NCBI GenBank assembly: GCA_964449165.1
Contig: CAYVAT010000012.1
Coordinates: 1-64,000, forward strand
Direction: 5' to 3'
DNA: 64,000 nt
DNA from: CAYSCW01 sp964449165
GTDB lineage: Bacteria > Acidobacteriota > Aminicenantia > Aminicenantales > Aminicenantaceae
This document shows, in pieces, positions 17,697-25,987 of the stretch. The position numbers and the translations under genes are program-made. Under the pieces are notes generated by a model. That model did not search any database, was not told the origin of the DNA, and was given only the letters and a program-made list of their open reading frames with translations. The stretch's first letter is position 1; every line of letters starts with the position of its first letter.

Positions 17697-18356
17697 GTGA
17701 TCGAAGAGAATGTCAAGTCCATATTGAAAGAACTTCCCCCGGGAGTTGAGCTCGTGGCTGCCGCCAAGATGAGAACTCCCGAAGAGATCATGAGAGCAGC
17801 ACAAGCCGGCGTCCGCATCGTAGGGCAAAATTACGTCCAGGAAGCTGCGGCTGCATTCAAAGTGGTCGGACCACGGGTGAAATGGCACTTCATCGGCCAT
17901 CTCCAGACAAATAAGGTCAAGACGGCAATCGAAATCTTCGACATGATCGAGACGGTCGACTCCGTAAGGCTGGCCAAAGAGATAGACAAAAGATGCGCCC
18001 CAGAGAATGAAGTCATGCCTGTGCTCATCGAGATCAACAGCGGCCGGGAACCTCAAAAATACGGCGTCCTCCCCGAAGAGACGGAAGATTTCATTAAAGA
18101 GATATCCAGGTTTGGACGGATAAAAATTCTTGGACTGATGACCATGGGTCCTTTTGCCGGCGATCCCGAAGATGCCCGTCCCTATTTTGTGGAAACAAGG
18201 AAATTATTCAAAAAGATTAAGGACCTCAACCTGCCGGGCGTGGAGATGAAACACCTCTCCATGGGGATGACAAATTCCTTCCGTGTCGCCATCGAAGAAG
18301 GGGCTAATATGGTGAGAATCGGGACCAGAATATTCGGCCCCAGAGAAGAAGACTAA
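17697..18356 (+). CDS. yggS: YggS-family pyridoxal 5'-phosphate-binding protein
   Basis: A 219-residue alanine-racemase-fold protein that starts with GTG at 17697. The PLP lysine is in VELVAAAKMRTPEEI; other family blocks are RIVGQNYVQEA, WHFIGHLQTNKVK, EINSGREPQKYGV, LGLMTMGPFAGD, HLSMGMTNSF and MVRIGTRIFG. YggS/PROSC proteins carry PLP, have no detectable racemase activity and help keep free PLP and amino-acid pools balanced. The AAAK variant of the lysine motif (usually AVSKT) points to a divergent subgroup. Its last codons overlap, tail to tail, the FmdB-type gene on the other strand by 4 bp. Confidence 0.92.
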   Translation: MIEENVKSILKELPPGVELVAAAKMRTPEEIMRAAQAGVRIVGQNYVQEAAAAFKVVGPRVKWHFIGHLQTNKVKTAIEIFDMIETVDSVRLAKEIDKRCAPENEVMPVLIEINSGREPQKYGVLPEETEDFIKEISRFGRIKILGLMTMGPFAGDPEDARPYFVETRKLFKKIKDLNLPGVEMKHLSMGMTNSFRVAIEEGANMVRIGTRIFGPREED

Positions 18357-18724
18357 ATCTCTTCATCCCCGCTTTTGTCCTGGCTTTCTTCCCCCTTTTT
18401 GGCTTTCTCACTCTCCTCCACAGCTTCTTCCACCACCTGGTCGAAATCTTCACCCATATCCTCGCCCATCTCCTTCCCCATCCTTTTCATCCAGCGGGCC
18501 ACACTCCGGGGGTCGTTCTCATCCAGACCGGCCAGTTTGGAGGGATCGGCAAGGTTTTCCATCCGGCTCTCTTCGGAGCGGAAGATGGCCACCCTGGAGA
18601 CAACTTTCTCCATCTTCTCGCTTCCGCAGCTTTCGCATTTGGGCACAAGCGGAGACTTTATGCTCAGGGTCACAAAGGAGGTTTTTTTACCACAGTCCAG
18701 GCATCTATATTCGTAAATAGGCAT
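18353..18724 (-). CDS. FmdB-type zinc-ribbon protein with acidic tail
   Basis: A 123-residue protein. The first ~55 residues form the CxxC zinc ribbon of the FmdB/regulatory family: MPIYEYRCLDCGKKTSFV and KCESCGSEKMEKV. The middle, GLDENDPRSVARWMKRMGKE, and the strongly acidic C-terminus are typical of longer members in deltaproteobacteria-like and Aminicenantes-like genomes. A role as a small nucleic-acid- or protein-binding factor is usually proposed but unproven. It converges on yggS with a 4-bp overlap. Confidence 0.88.
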   Translation of the reverse strand: MPIYEYRCLDCGKKTSFVTLSIKSPLVPKCESCGSEKMEKVVSRVAIFRSEESRMENLADPSKLAGLDENDPRSVARWMKRMGKEMGEDMGEDFDQVVEEAVEESEKAKKGEESQDKSGDEEI

Positions 18725-18893
18725 TTCTCTACCTAAATAAGAGCTGCCAACCCATGCTTTTTGAGCTCACCTCTCAACAGCATTTCTCTCCATTAAAAAG
18801 AAGTAAAACCGCCATCCAAACAGACTTTTTTATCAAATAAATTTTACCAAAATTCTCTGAACCAGGTAAAGGTTATAGAATTCTGCAGGAAGG

Positions 18894-20144
18894 TTACTTT
18901 TTCGTTTTTTGCCGAATTTTGAGAAAAATGCCAATGGCCAGGAGGAAAACAAAGATGAGAGTAATAACCAATCCTGTCCTTCGCTCCCTGGCCTCCCTTA
19001 AAGCCGCTTCTCCCTCGCTGATAACTCCTGCTGCTTTCTTGTCTGCCTCCTTAACTTTCGTATCGATAGATTCGATCGAAAGGCCATGAGTTAAACCCCT
19101 AATCATCACCAACAAGGTATTGACCTCATTCAGTTGATACCTGGGATCGCTTACTTCCACTCCTTTCTGATAAGCTCTGGACAACAGATCATCTGCTTTT
19201 TCAATTTTCCCGGATAAATCAAGAATCATTTCCTGCATCTGGGATGCCAGCTGAAATGCTTGCGTGCCTTCATCATGGCATTGGATACAGACTCCCTTTT
19301 CACCTGTTCCCAGCATCTCATCGGTAGGAGGATCGATGCGATGATTGCCATGGCAGGCTTCACATTCCGATATCTCCAATTCATCGAATGCACTCTTGTG
19401 CGGGCTCTCTGAGAACAATTTCCCAGGGCTGGGATGGCATTGGCGGCAGACCTGAGCGATGGAAGTGACTTCAGGCGGTGCGGCGCCATGATTGCCGTGG
19501 CAGTCATTGCAGACAGGCGCAGAGAGATCTTTCTTGTCGAAAAGAGCATGGGCATGAACGCTCTTTCTGTACTCTGCCACCTGATTAGTGGGGATTTTGT
19601 AGTTTGCCATATATTCTTTATTCGAATGACAACGACCGCATGTCTCAGGGATATTCCAGGGAAAAGTCCAGGATTTGGGATGGGTTCCTTGCTGAATCCT
19701 GTGAACATCGTGGCAATCCGAGCAGACAGCGACTTTCTGGTCTCCCTTTTTTAACAGCTGGCCGTGCCAGCTGGTCCAGTAGAGAGAAAGCTGATCCACC
19801 CTGATTGAGGGATTGAAGCTTTTCATATAGTTCGCATCGGCATGGCAGGATGCACAGAATTCAGGGATATCTTTTCTTTCCGGTTTTCCTCTGAAAGTCT
19901 GATCCTTGGCCAGATCTATATCTTCTTTCTGGGGATTTCCCCCATGACAGCTCTCGCAGCCCAGTCCAACCTGGTTGTGGATGTCCAGGGGGAAAGCCTC
20001 CACAGGTCGAAGGAGCTCTCCCTCCAGTTCCTTATGGCAGGCGATACAACTGCTTTGCTGACCAAAAAGGGAGAACGGAAGAAAGAAGAGGATGGAAAAA
20101 GAAGAAAGGAAGAAGACATTCTTTTTGATGCTCTTATGCGCCAT
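18894..20144 (-). CDS. Nonaheme c-type cytochrome with C-terminal membrane anchor (bc complex subunit)
   Basis: A 416-residue exported cytochrome with nine CxxCH motifs (CIACH, CESCH, CASCH, CSDCH, CGRCH, CNDCH, CRQCH, CEACH, CIQCH) after a signal peptide ending near FSLFGQ. Residues ~300-390 are heme-free and helical (VEVSDPRYQLNEVNTLLVMI), and a single TM (VITLIFVFLLAIGIFLKI) anchors the C-terminus. The gene is the last of a Rieske / cytochrome b / cytochrome c operon, 9 bp after cytochrome b. It should replace cytochrome c1 as the electron acceptor of the complex and pass electrons to periplasmic carriers. Multiheme subunits in place of c1 are known in anaerobic bacteria. Confidence 0.93.
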   Translation of the reverse strand: MAHKSIKKNVFFLSSFSILFFLPFSLFGQQSSCIACHKELEGELLRPVEAFPLDIHNQVGLGCESCHGGNPQKEDIDLAKDQTFRGKPERKDIPEFCASCHADANYMKSFNPSIRVDQLSLYWTSWHGQLLKKGDQKVAVCSDCHDVHRIQQGTHPKSWTFPWNIPETCGRCHSNKEYMANYKIPTNQVAEYRKSVHAHALFDKKDLSAPVCNDCHGNHGAAPPEVTSIAQVCRQCHPSPGKLFSESPHKSAFDELEISECEACHGNHRIDPPTDEMLGTGEKGVCIQCHDEGTQAFQLASQMQEMILDLSGKIEKADDLLSRAYQKGVEVSDPRYQLNEVNTLLVMIRGLTHGLSIESIDTKVKEADKKAAGVISEGEAALREARERRTGLVITLIFVFLLAIGIFLKIRQKTKK

Positions 20145-20153
20145 CTTCTCTCC

Positions 20154-21233
20154 CTACAATTTTAGATGTAAATAACTCAGGACGGTCAGGACGATTATAT
20201 ACAAAAGGACCAAAAGCCCGAACAGAGAAAAGGCTGGACTCCTTTTTTCTCTGGAAGCATTCCTGTCCAGGACAGGAACCAGCATCCAGACAAGACCGCC
20301 TATTATAAACCCAAGAATGGCCAGCATCTCTCCCTCCAGAAAGAGCACATGGGAAGGAACAAGTTTCAAGGTGGCAAACATGAAAAGAAAATACCATTCT
20401 GGCTTGATATTCATAGGCGTGGCGGCGAAGGGATCAGCCTTTTGCCCTACTTCCCAGGGAAAGAAAACACAGAGAACTCCGATGAGGGCGAGGATGAGAA
20501 TCCATCCCAAAGAGTCTTTCAGGATAAAATCGGGGAAAAAAGAAATCTCACGTCCCTCTGTCTCTTTAAAACCAATGGGTTTGCTCATCCCCAGAATCTG
20601 AACCAGAACCAGGTGAATCCCCAATATTACGGCTGTCACAGCCGGAAGGACTGCCACATGAAGCCAGAAAAAACGTGACAAGGTTGCGCCGGAGACATTC
20701 GATCCTCCCAGGATGAAATGTTTGACTTTCTCTCCTATCCAGGGAAGTGTTCCCACGATATCTGCCCCCACTCTGGTGGCAAAGAAAGAAAGCTTATTCC
20801 AGGGAAGAAGGTATCCGCTGAACCCAAACGCCAGAAACAAAAGCAGCAAGAAAAATCCACTGATCCAGGTGAGCTCCCGCGGCTGCCGATAGGCCTTGAG
20901 AAAAAAAGTGCTGAACATATGGATAAAAATGGCCCCGATCAAAATGTTGGCACTCCAACTGTGAATAGACCGAATCAACCAGCCGAATCTGACCTGACCC
21001 ATGATGAAATGGATACTTTCATAAGCAGAATCTACGGAAGGCGTGTAGTAGAGAAGGAGGAGAATGCCGGTTATAATCTGAATCACGAAGAGAAAAAGAC
21101 ATATCCCGCCAAAATAATACCACAGGGAATGTTTATGCACGGGGACCTTTTTCTTTCCGGCCAGTTCGGCCAGCTCTGACAATTTAAAACGTGCGTCGAG
21201 GTAGGAATAAGTATTCTTTAAAAAATTCTTCAT
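20154..21233 (-). CDS. Cytochrome b of a Rieske/cytochrome b (bc-type) complex
   Basis: About 359 residues from the ATG at 21231-21233, which follows the Rieske stop with one base between (TAAGATG). The N-terminal b6-like half has four TM helices with heme histidines in IRSIHSWSANILIGAIFIHM and FWLHVAVLPAVTAVILGIHL. The C-terminal subunit-IV-like half carries PEWYFLFMFATLKL, the PEWY quinol-oxidation motif. Both halves are fused in one chain, as in mitochondrial-type cytochrome b but shorter (seven or eight TM). It oxidises menaquinol or another quinol at the Qo site and bifurcates electrons between the Rieske cluster and the b hemes. The upstream extension to 21293 overlaps the Rieske gene and is rejected. 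Confidence 0.93.
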   Translation of the reverse strand: MKNFLKNTYSYLDARFKLSELAELAGKKKVPVHKHSLWYYFGGICLFLFVIQIITGILLLLYYTPSVDSAYESIHFIMGQVRFGWLIRSIHSWSANILIGAIFIHMFSTFFLKAYRQPRELTWISGFFLLLLFLAFGFSGYLLPWNKLSFFATRVGADIVGTLPWIGEKVKHFILGGSNVSGATLSRFFWLHVAVLPAVTAVILGIHLVLVQILGMSKPIGFKETEGREISFFPDFILKDSLGWILILALIGVLCVFFPWEVGQKADPFAATPMNIKPEWYFLFMFATLKLVPSHVLFLEGEMLAILGFIIGGLVWMLVPVLDRNASREKRSPAFSLFGLLVLLYIIVLTVLSYLHLKL

Positions 21234-21234
21234 C

Positions 21235-21660
21235 TTATGCTTTTTTGGAAACGATGATATCTTCCCCTGAAACTTCCACATTATATGCTTCAAGAGGGGC
21301 TGGAGGAGGTCCGGAGATCACCTTTCCGCTCAGGTCGTATCTGCCGTTGTGGCAAGGACAAAGGATGGTCTCTGTTTCCTCTTCGTAGTGAACAGTGCAG
21401 GTCAGATGGGTGCAGACTGCCGACAAAGCGATTAACTCTCCTTCTTTGGTATTGATAAGAATTCCGGGCGAATCCCCAAATTTAAATATTTTTGAGGAAT
21501 TGGGCGCAAGCTCTCCTACTTTTGCAGCTTCGACCTGTCCTACCCGCGACTGGCTCTGTCTGGGCGGAACGATGTAGCGGATGACCGGATAAAGGAAAGT
21601 GACAATGGTCCCTATCAATCCACCGCCAAAAAGAAAATTGATGAAATTTCTTCTTTTCAT
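21235..21660 (-). CDS. Rieske [2Fe-2S] protein of the bc-type complex
   Basis: About 141 residues. A Tat-like or anchor N-terminus (MKRRNFINFLFGGGLIG) forms one TM, followed by the Rieske fold with both cluster boxes, CTHLTC and CPCHNGRYD, and the closing GPPPAPLEAYNVEV. The two histidines and two cysteines that hold the cluster are intact. It transfers one electron from quinol to the nonaheme cytochrome. First gene of the three-gene operon; an alternative TTG start lies four codons upstream. A mini-element lies about 57 bp upstream (21718-21772). Confidence 0.94.
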   Translation of the reverse strand: MKRRNFINFLFGGGLIGTIVTFLYPVIRYIVPPRQSQSRVGQVEAAKVGELAPNSSKIFKFGDSPGILINTKEGELIALSAVCTHLTCTVHYEEETETILCPCHNGRYDLSGKVISGPPPAPLEAYNVEVSGEDIIVSKKA

Positions 21661-21717
21661 TCGGTGTCTCAAGGTTAAGTATTTTTCTCGGATATGTCAA
21701 GATTGACTCTTCAAATT

Positions 21718-21772
21718 GTCATTTAAGAATTAAAATGGACTATATTCATAGGATTTAAAATTTAACTAACAG
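21718..21772. repeat. Mini-element, short form (terminal repeats only)
   Basis: 55 bp that join the two ends of the longer element at 28176-28393. It starts GTCATTTAAGAATTAAAA, then a GGAC, and ends AAAATTTAACTAACAG, identical to the outer ends of the longer copy. It looks like a deletion derivative. The rest of 21661-21970 is AT-rich and I see no gene in it. Confidence 0.7.
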
Positions 21773-21970
21773 TAAATTCTACTATATCTCTGAACCGATA
21801 TTAGGGGGGCCGGTCAATCATTGGAATTGGTTAAAAATACTATGAATCTCGAATACTGTAGCTTAAAGTGTCAGCTCAAAAATCCGTAACTTTCCAACTA
21901 TGAACACTGGACCATTTATTTCTCTTTAATTATAAAACAAAACCACAAACTTAATTTGAGCATTCATTTT

Positions 21971-23728
21971 TTAAAACTGCTTTTTAAATTTTTCAAGTAG
22001 CTTGATATTTCCGATGGTTGGAATTTCCCCACGAAAATCAAGGGCCTCCCCGTAACAGGTGAAAAATAAGCCTGGCTTATACTCAACACATTTCATGTCA
22101 CTGTATTGGTCTTTTAGATATAAATGTCCGTTTTTTTTCAAGACAGTGTACTCCTGATAATCTTTGCCATGATATTTTCTCACATAATCACCGAGATAGA
22201 TGTTCCACTCTGGTTTATCAAGTCCTGGCTTATCATTAGGACCATCGTTATAATCAAAAAAATTACACATGTCCCAATATCTGTGCTTTATAACAAGTGT
22301 ACCAGGCCGATCGCTAAGTCTTGGCAGAAACCAAAATTCTGAAAATTTTCCAAATTTTCCGATTAATTCTCCATTTTGAACAAAAAGTTTTACTGGGTAA
22401 AATTCATCACCCATTGATATACCTAACACATTATCTTTAAACCCAATGACTCTCGAATCTGCCGATCCATAGCGTCCCAAAACCTGTTTTATCCTTAAAT
22501 CTGTTGCCGGAAGAGCGGTTGGATCTGGAGCAACGCATATTTCGGGAACAGGCTCTCCATAGCCGTACTCAGACCAAAGATCGGGTTCAATCATCATGCG
22601 CACAGAGAGCAAATCAAGTTCATTGACCTCAGAGTTTGTGAGAACAGCCACTCCGAGCTTCAATTCTGGATAAATAACCATTCCGGATGTAAAACCATAG
22701 CCTCTGCCGCCGTGGTAAAGCATGTAAGTAGTGGCTATGCCTTGCCGCCAGATGCCCAGTCCATAACCAAACCTCTCGTTTTTCAAGGGAAAAGCGACTG
22801 AAAACATTTCTTCCATGAGTTTTTCACTGATTAATGATTGGCCGTTTATTTTTCCCTTGTTGAGAAGAAAACGAAGATAATGAGCCATCTCGCGCGCGTT
22901 GGTATACAGTCCGCCAGCGGGGATCAACTCCATTTTGACTGGCAGTTCTTTAACATCTGGATAATGGCCTAAAGCACGATTCTTGCTCTTTGTAATCACG
23001 TCCATGTCGAAAGTACTCTTTTTCATCCTGAGCGGGTTCAACACTTTTTTCTTGAGATACTGTTCAAAAGGCATCCCTGATTTCAACTGCAGGATGTATC
23101 CGGCAAGGTTTATTCCAAGGTTAGAGTAGGCAAAATGATATCCTACAGGATATTTTAGCCAGGAATGCGTGATGTTTTTAATATGCTCCTCGAATGTGCG
23201 TGGGGAATCCTCGTCATAATTTGGTGCTATATGGGTGAAGCCAGCGGCATGCGAGAGAAGATGCCTGAGGGTTATCTTATCCTCAGGATTATCCTCGTGT
23301 ATGCTGTGGACGGAAAATTCCGGCAGGTATGTTTTGATCGGAGCATCAAGATTTAAAAGCCCTTCCTCCACGGCAACCAGCACCGCTAAGGAAGTGAAGC
23401 TCTTTGATGCTGACTGAATGCTGAACAGAGTGTCCGAATCAATTGGTTTTTTCTTTGATGTGTCTGTATACCCGAACGACTCGAGCCAGAGGATTTTTTT
23501 GTCGTCAACAACCACAACAGCCACACCAGGAATTTCATCCTTTTTCCATTGTTCGGGAATTTTTTTCTGAAGATTTTTTAATATAGATTGTACTGCTTTT
23601 TTTACCTCTTCTTCAGTGAAGGTTTGCGAGGCCGAGTCTTTGTTCTCTTTTATGGCGGGAAATCCGGAAAAAAGAGTTAAAATCAAAATTAGAGAGGATG
23701 TAAAAATTGCGACATTTCTAACTCTCAT
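21971..23728 (-). CDS. Secreted serine beta-lactamase-like hydrolase (class C / esterase family)
   Basis: A 585-residue exported protein. After a signal peptide, residues ~65-400 form the serine hydrolase fold: SASKSF gives the catalytic SxxK, YSNLGINLAGYIL the YxN, and HGGRGYGFTSGM the third (HxG) motif. The remaining ~170 residues are a C-terminal domain of beta strands (YRGKGM-like motifs absent) with unknown role. This large family includes beta-lactamases, D-aminopeptidases and esterases, so antibiotic resistance should not be assumed. AAGGAG precedes the ATG. The HEAT-repeat gene ends 3 bp upstream on the same strand, suggesting one transcript. Confidence 0.88.
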   Translation of the reverse strand: MRVRNVAIFTSSLILILTLFSGFPAIKENKDSASQTFTEEEVKKAVQSILKNLQKKIPEQWKKDEIPGVAVVVVDDKKILWLESFGYTDTSKKKPIDSDTLFSIQSASKSFTSLAVLVAVEEGLLNLDAPIKTYLPEFSVHSIHEDNPEDKITLRHLLSHAAGFTHIAPNYDEDSPRTFEEHIKNITHSWLKYPVGYHFAYSNLGINLAGYILQLKSGMPFEQYLKKKVLNPLRMKKSTFDMDVITKSKNRALGHYPDVKELPVKMELIPAGGLYTNAREMAHYLRFLLNKGKINGQSLISEKLMEEMFSVAFPLKNERFGYGLGIWRQGIATTYMLYHGGRGYGFTSGMVIYPELKLGVAVLTNSEVNELDLLSVRMMIEPDLWSEYGYGEPVPEICVAPDPTALPATDLRIKQVLGRYGSADSRVIGFKDNVLGISMGDEFYPVKLFVQNGELIGKFGKFSEFWFLPRLSDRPGTLVIKHRYWDMCNFFDYNDGPNDKPGLDKPEWNIYLGDYVRKYHGKDYQEYTVLKKNGHLYLKDQYSDMKCVEYKPGLFFTCYGEALDFRGEIPTIGNIKLLEKFKKQF

Positions 23729-23731
23729 GAT

Positions 23732-24340
23732 TTACTCCTTATTATTCTGTGGCTTTCTGTTTTCTTCAATTTTCCTGTTTTTTTGGTCTCTAATCCTGCC
23801 TAAGATCGCCATCGCATTCTGTCGAACAGGATGACAGTCTTCTTCTAAGGCATGGCGGCATGCTTCATAAATACCGGGGATTTTGGAAGGGTCCTCTATC
23901 TTTCTAACTATATTTGTTGCATTTAATTGTACAGGTGTGTATTCATCATAGAAAGCTTTCACACATGCCTCGGGAACCATTGGAAATTTATCAGGATTTT
24001 CTAGTTTTAGAAGGATGTTTGAGGCAACCAGACGGATATAATATGATTCATTGCCCATCGCCTCCACGCATACCTCAATCAAACCAGGTACAGATTCAGG
24101 GTCTTCGATTTCTTCAAGGACTACAACTGCTGATAATCTAACATAGAGATTATTGTCTTTCAGGTATTTTACTAAGAAATCATGAACACCTGGGACGAAT
24201 TTTTTTATTTTATCTTGGAAGCCAAACTCATCCTTTTCTCTATTTTGTTTTACTGAGGCTTGAGGTCCTTCATATCCCATCGCCCAAAGTTTCATTGGAG
24301 CCAGTTGGACAAAGATCAAAAAGAAGATTGACGCGATCAT
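23732..24340 (-). CDS. Exported HEAT-repeat protein
   Basis: About 202 residues from the ATG at 24338-24340, chosen because GGAGGAAA lies 7 bp before it; the longer frame to 24394 lacks a ribosome binding site. The N-terminus is a signal or anchor (MIASIFFLIFVQLAPMKLWA). The body has four HEAT-like repeats of about 37 residues, each with a pattern such as LYVRLSAVVVLEEIEDPESV, YYIRLVASNILLKLENPDKF, TPVQLNATNIVRKIEDPSKI and HPVRQNAMAILGRIRDQ. HEAT arrays make protein-binding solenoids. The function is unknown; close coupling to the serine hydrolase gene suggests an accessory role. Confidence 0.8.
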   Translation of the reverse strand: MIASIFFLIFVQLAPMKLWAMGYEGPQASVKQNREKDEFGFQDKIKKFVPGVHDFLVKYLKDNNLYVRLSAVVVLEEIEDPESVPGLIEVCVEAMGNESYYIRLVASNILLKLENPDKFPMVPEACVKAFYDEYTPVQLNATNIVRKIEDPSKIPGIYEACRHALEEDCHPVRQNAMAILGRIRDQKNRKIEENRKPQNNKE

Positions 24341-24380
24341 GATGTTTCCTCCGATTTCAAGAAATTTCAGACTTTTCTCA

Positions 24381-24554
24381 TTAAATAAACTCATGCACCC
24401 ACTCAGTGATCATTCTTGCTTTTCCCAAGTAGACCAAAGTTATCTCTATCATATTATAAATGCCATGAATCAATACCAGCACTGCTAAATTATTCTTGTT
24501 GATTGTAAAAATAAGACCAAACAATAACGCAATTACAGCGGTACACGGAGGTTG
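24381..24554 (-). pseudogene. C-terminal remnant of a CPBP-family (CAAX-like) membrane protease
   Basis: A 57-codon open stretch, closed by a stop at 24555-24557, reads TAVIALLFGLIFTINKNNLA then VLVLIHGIYNMIEITLVYL. This resembles the last two motifs of CPBP intramembrane proteases, where a hydrophobic helix with F-x-x-x-N/R is followed by a helix with H-x-x-x-(N/D). The first motifs (EExxxR) are absent and no start is seen, so it is a decayed gene end. Confidence 0.45.
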
Positions 24555-24578
24555 CTATGAAACTGAGCTTGCTCCTAA

Positions 24579-25175
24579 TCATTTCACAGCAATGATACCG
24601 TACTCTTCCAGCAGTTCAACGATATCCAAAATTTCCGGTGAATGGGCCTTGTCCACTCCTGCTTTTTGCATGATCTGTAAGATTGTCTGGAATTCTGCGG
24701 TTGGAAAAGGCAGTTTGTAAAGGAATTTTCCCTGGGGAATCGTCAGGTTAATTTTCCTTTCCTTTCGTTCCCTCCCCTCTCCTATCCAGATGACGACGCT
24801 GCTGAAATAGGGATCGTATCGAGCAGTCGTGAACCTAGCTCCAGCATCTTTATTCTCGCGTATTTTCTTGGATAATTTCCCTTCAGGTTGTTTTTCACTC
24901 AGTAAGGACGCCAAGTCTATATCCATCACAATTTTTTTCTTTTTCAGAGAATACCGGAAGTATGGGCGCTTTTTTTCATAGACTTCTCTTTTTGTCAGGA
25001 TGTCTAAGGAGGCCATAGCTTCCAGGAAATCCTGAGCTGTCTGGATGTGGAGATTCAGCCGGGATGCTGCCTCAGATGCTGAAATGTCTTTATAGTTCAC
25101 AAGAAGCCTGAAAAAATCTTCCGCATAGTCTTTTGAGATATAGAATCCTAATTTAGTCGAAGATTTAAAATCCAT
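24579..25175 (-). CDS. Winged-helix regulator-like protein of unknown family
   Basis: A 198-residue soluble protein. Residues ~18-85 resemble a winged helix: a helix with AEDFFRLLVNYKDIS, a turn, SEAASRLNLHIQTAQDFLEAM as recognition region, and a wing with KREVYEKKRPYFRYSLKKKK. The rest (residues ~100-198) is mixed and unassigned (SSVVIWIGEGRERKERKINL). It is 3 bp downstream of the membrane protein gene and, with the transglutaminase gene, forms a three-gene unit on the minus strand. It could regulate the unit, but it is the last gene, not the first. I do not recognise the family. Confidence 0.6.
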   Translation of the reverse strand: MDFKSSTKLGFYISKDYAEDFFRLLVNYKDISASEAASRLNLHIQTAQDFLEAMASLDILTKREVYEKKRPYFRYSLKKKKIVMDIDLASLLSEKQPEGKLSKKIRENKDAGARFTTARYDPYFSSVVIWIGEGRERKERKINLTIPQGKFLYKLPFPTAEFQTILQIMQKAGVDKAHSPEILDIVELLEEYGIIAVK

Positions 25176-25178
25176 TCT

Positions 25179-25958
25179 TTATTTCCCGCCCGATTTCAAT
25201 TCGACGATTATCCTGCTTTCATGTCCTTTATTGTAGTATTCCAAAAAGCGAGTGAAAACATCACCCAAAGATTCGCACAGGTGGTCAAAGGTCAGCTTTT
25301 CTTTAAAAAGCTTATAATCATGCTCAGATATATAAACGGAAATATTCCCTTCAATATCAAAAGAAACGTAGCTGATCAGCTGGAGTTCAGGTTTCTTTAA
25401 AGGGCTAATTCCCATGGAAAAAGCAAGTGTGACATTTTTTTCCCGAATGAGCGATTTGACAATGTTCTTGCTGTTCATGAACCGTGCAAATCCCCTGATC
25501 TCATCTTTTGTGTATTCCGCCTTACATGTAGAATAGGGTCTAGGTGTAAACCCACAGGATGTTTCTTGCACGAGCTCAGCTGCCAAGTTAAAAAGCCTGC
25601 GGGCATTGGATTCAAGTTTCTCGTTATTGAGCAATATAGGCAAAGTAAATACAAGTACTACAATACTGACAATAACATGAGGAATGTAGGTCTCGAGAGA
25701 CAAAAAAGGAATCAAAAAACGAGCCATGCTGTGCCAAGTCCCTGTTCCAAAAAGCAGGCCTAAAATCAGGTAGGTAACAAGTCTTGTCCTGTGGTATTCG
25801 ATGATACCCATGATGATGAAAAAACATCCAAATGCAAAAGCAGAGTAAGAAAAATTTCCAGTGAAAATTGCCTCGATCGATCCCAAACATAAGAAAACGG
25901 TTACTGCATAAGGACCGATTCTACCTATTGGCCCGCGAAGTCTAGATTGGCTGATCAT
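25179..25958 (-). CDS. Membrane protein of unknown function
   Basis: A 259-residue protein with about four TM helices in the first 115 residues (YAVTVFLCLGSIEAIF, AFAFGCFFIIMGIIEY, VTYLILGLLFGTGTWHS, VIVSIVVLVFTLPILL). A soluble C-terminal part of ~140 residues of alpha/beta character follows (VKSLIREKNVTLAFSMGISP, ISYVSFDIEGNISVYISEHD). I do not recognise a family. It lies between the transglutaminase gene upstream and the winged-helix gene downstream with gaps of 29 and 3 bp, so the three likely act together. GGAG-like sequence precedes the ATG. Confidence 0.6.
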   Translation of the reverse strand: MISQSRLRGPIGRIGPYAVTVFLCLGSIEAIFTGNFSYSAFAFGCFFIIMGIIEYHRTRLVTYLILGLLFGTGTWHSMARFLIPFLSLETYIPHVIVSIVVLVFTLPILLNNEKLESNARRLFNLAAELVQETSCGFTPRPYSTCKAEYTKDEIRGFARFMNSKNIVKSLIREKNVTLAFSMGISPLKKPELQLISYVSFDIEGNISVYISEHDYKLFKEKLTFDHLCESLGDVFTRFLEYYNKGHESRIIVELKSGGK

Positions 25959-25987
25959 TTGTCATACTCCTTTGTCAGAGGGTTCTT

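Noticed and set aside
21971..23728. Antibiotic-resistance beta-lactamase
   Set aside because: Motifs support the fold only; the large C-terminal domain and variation in the third motif suggest an esterase or peptidase-like enzyme.
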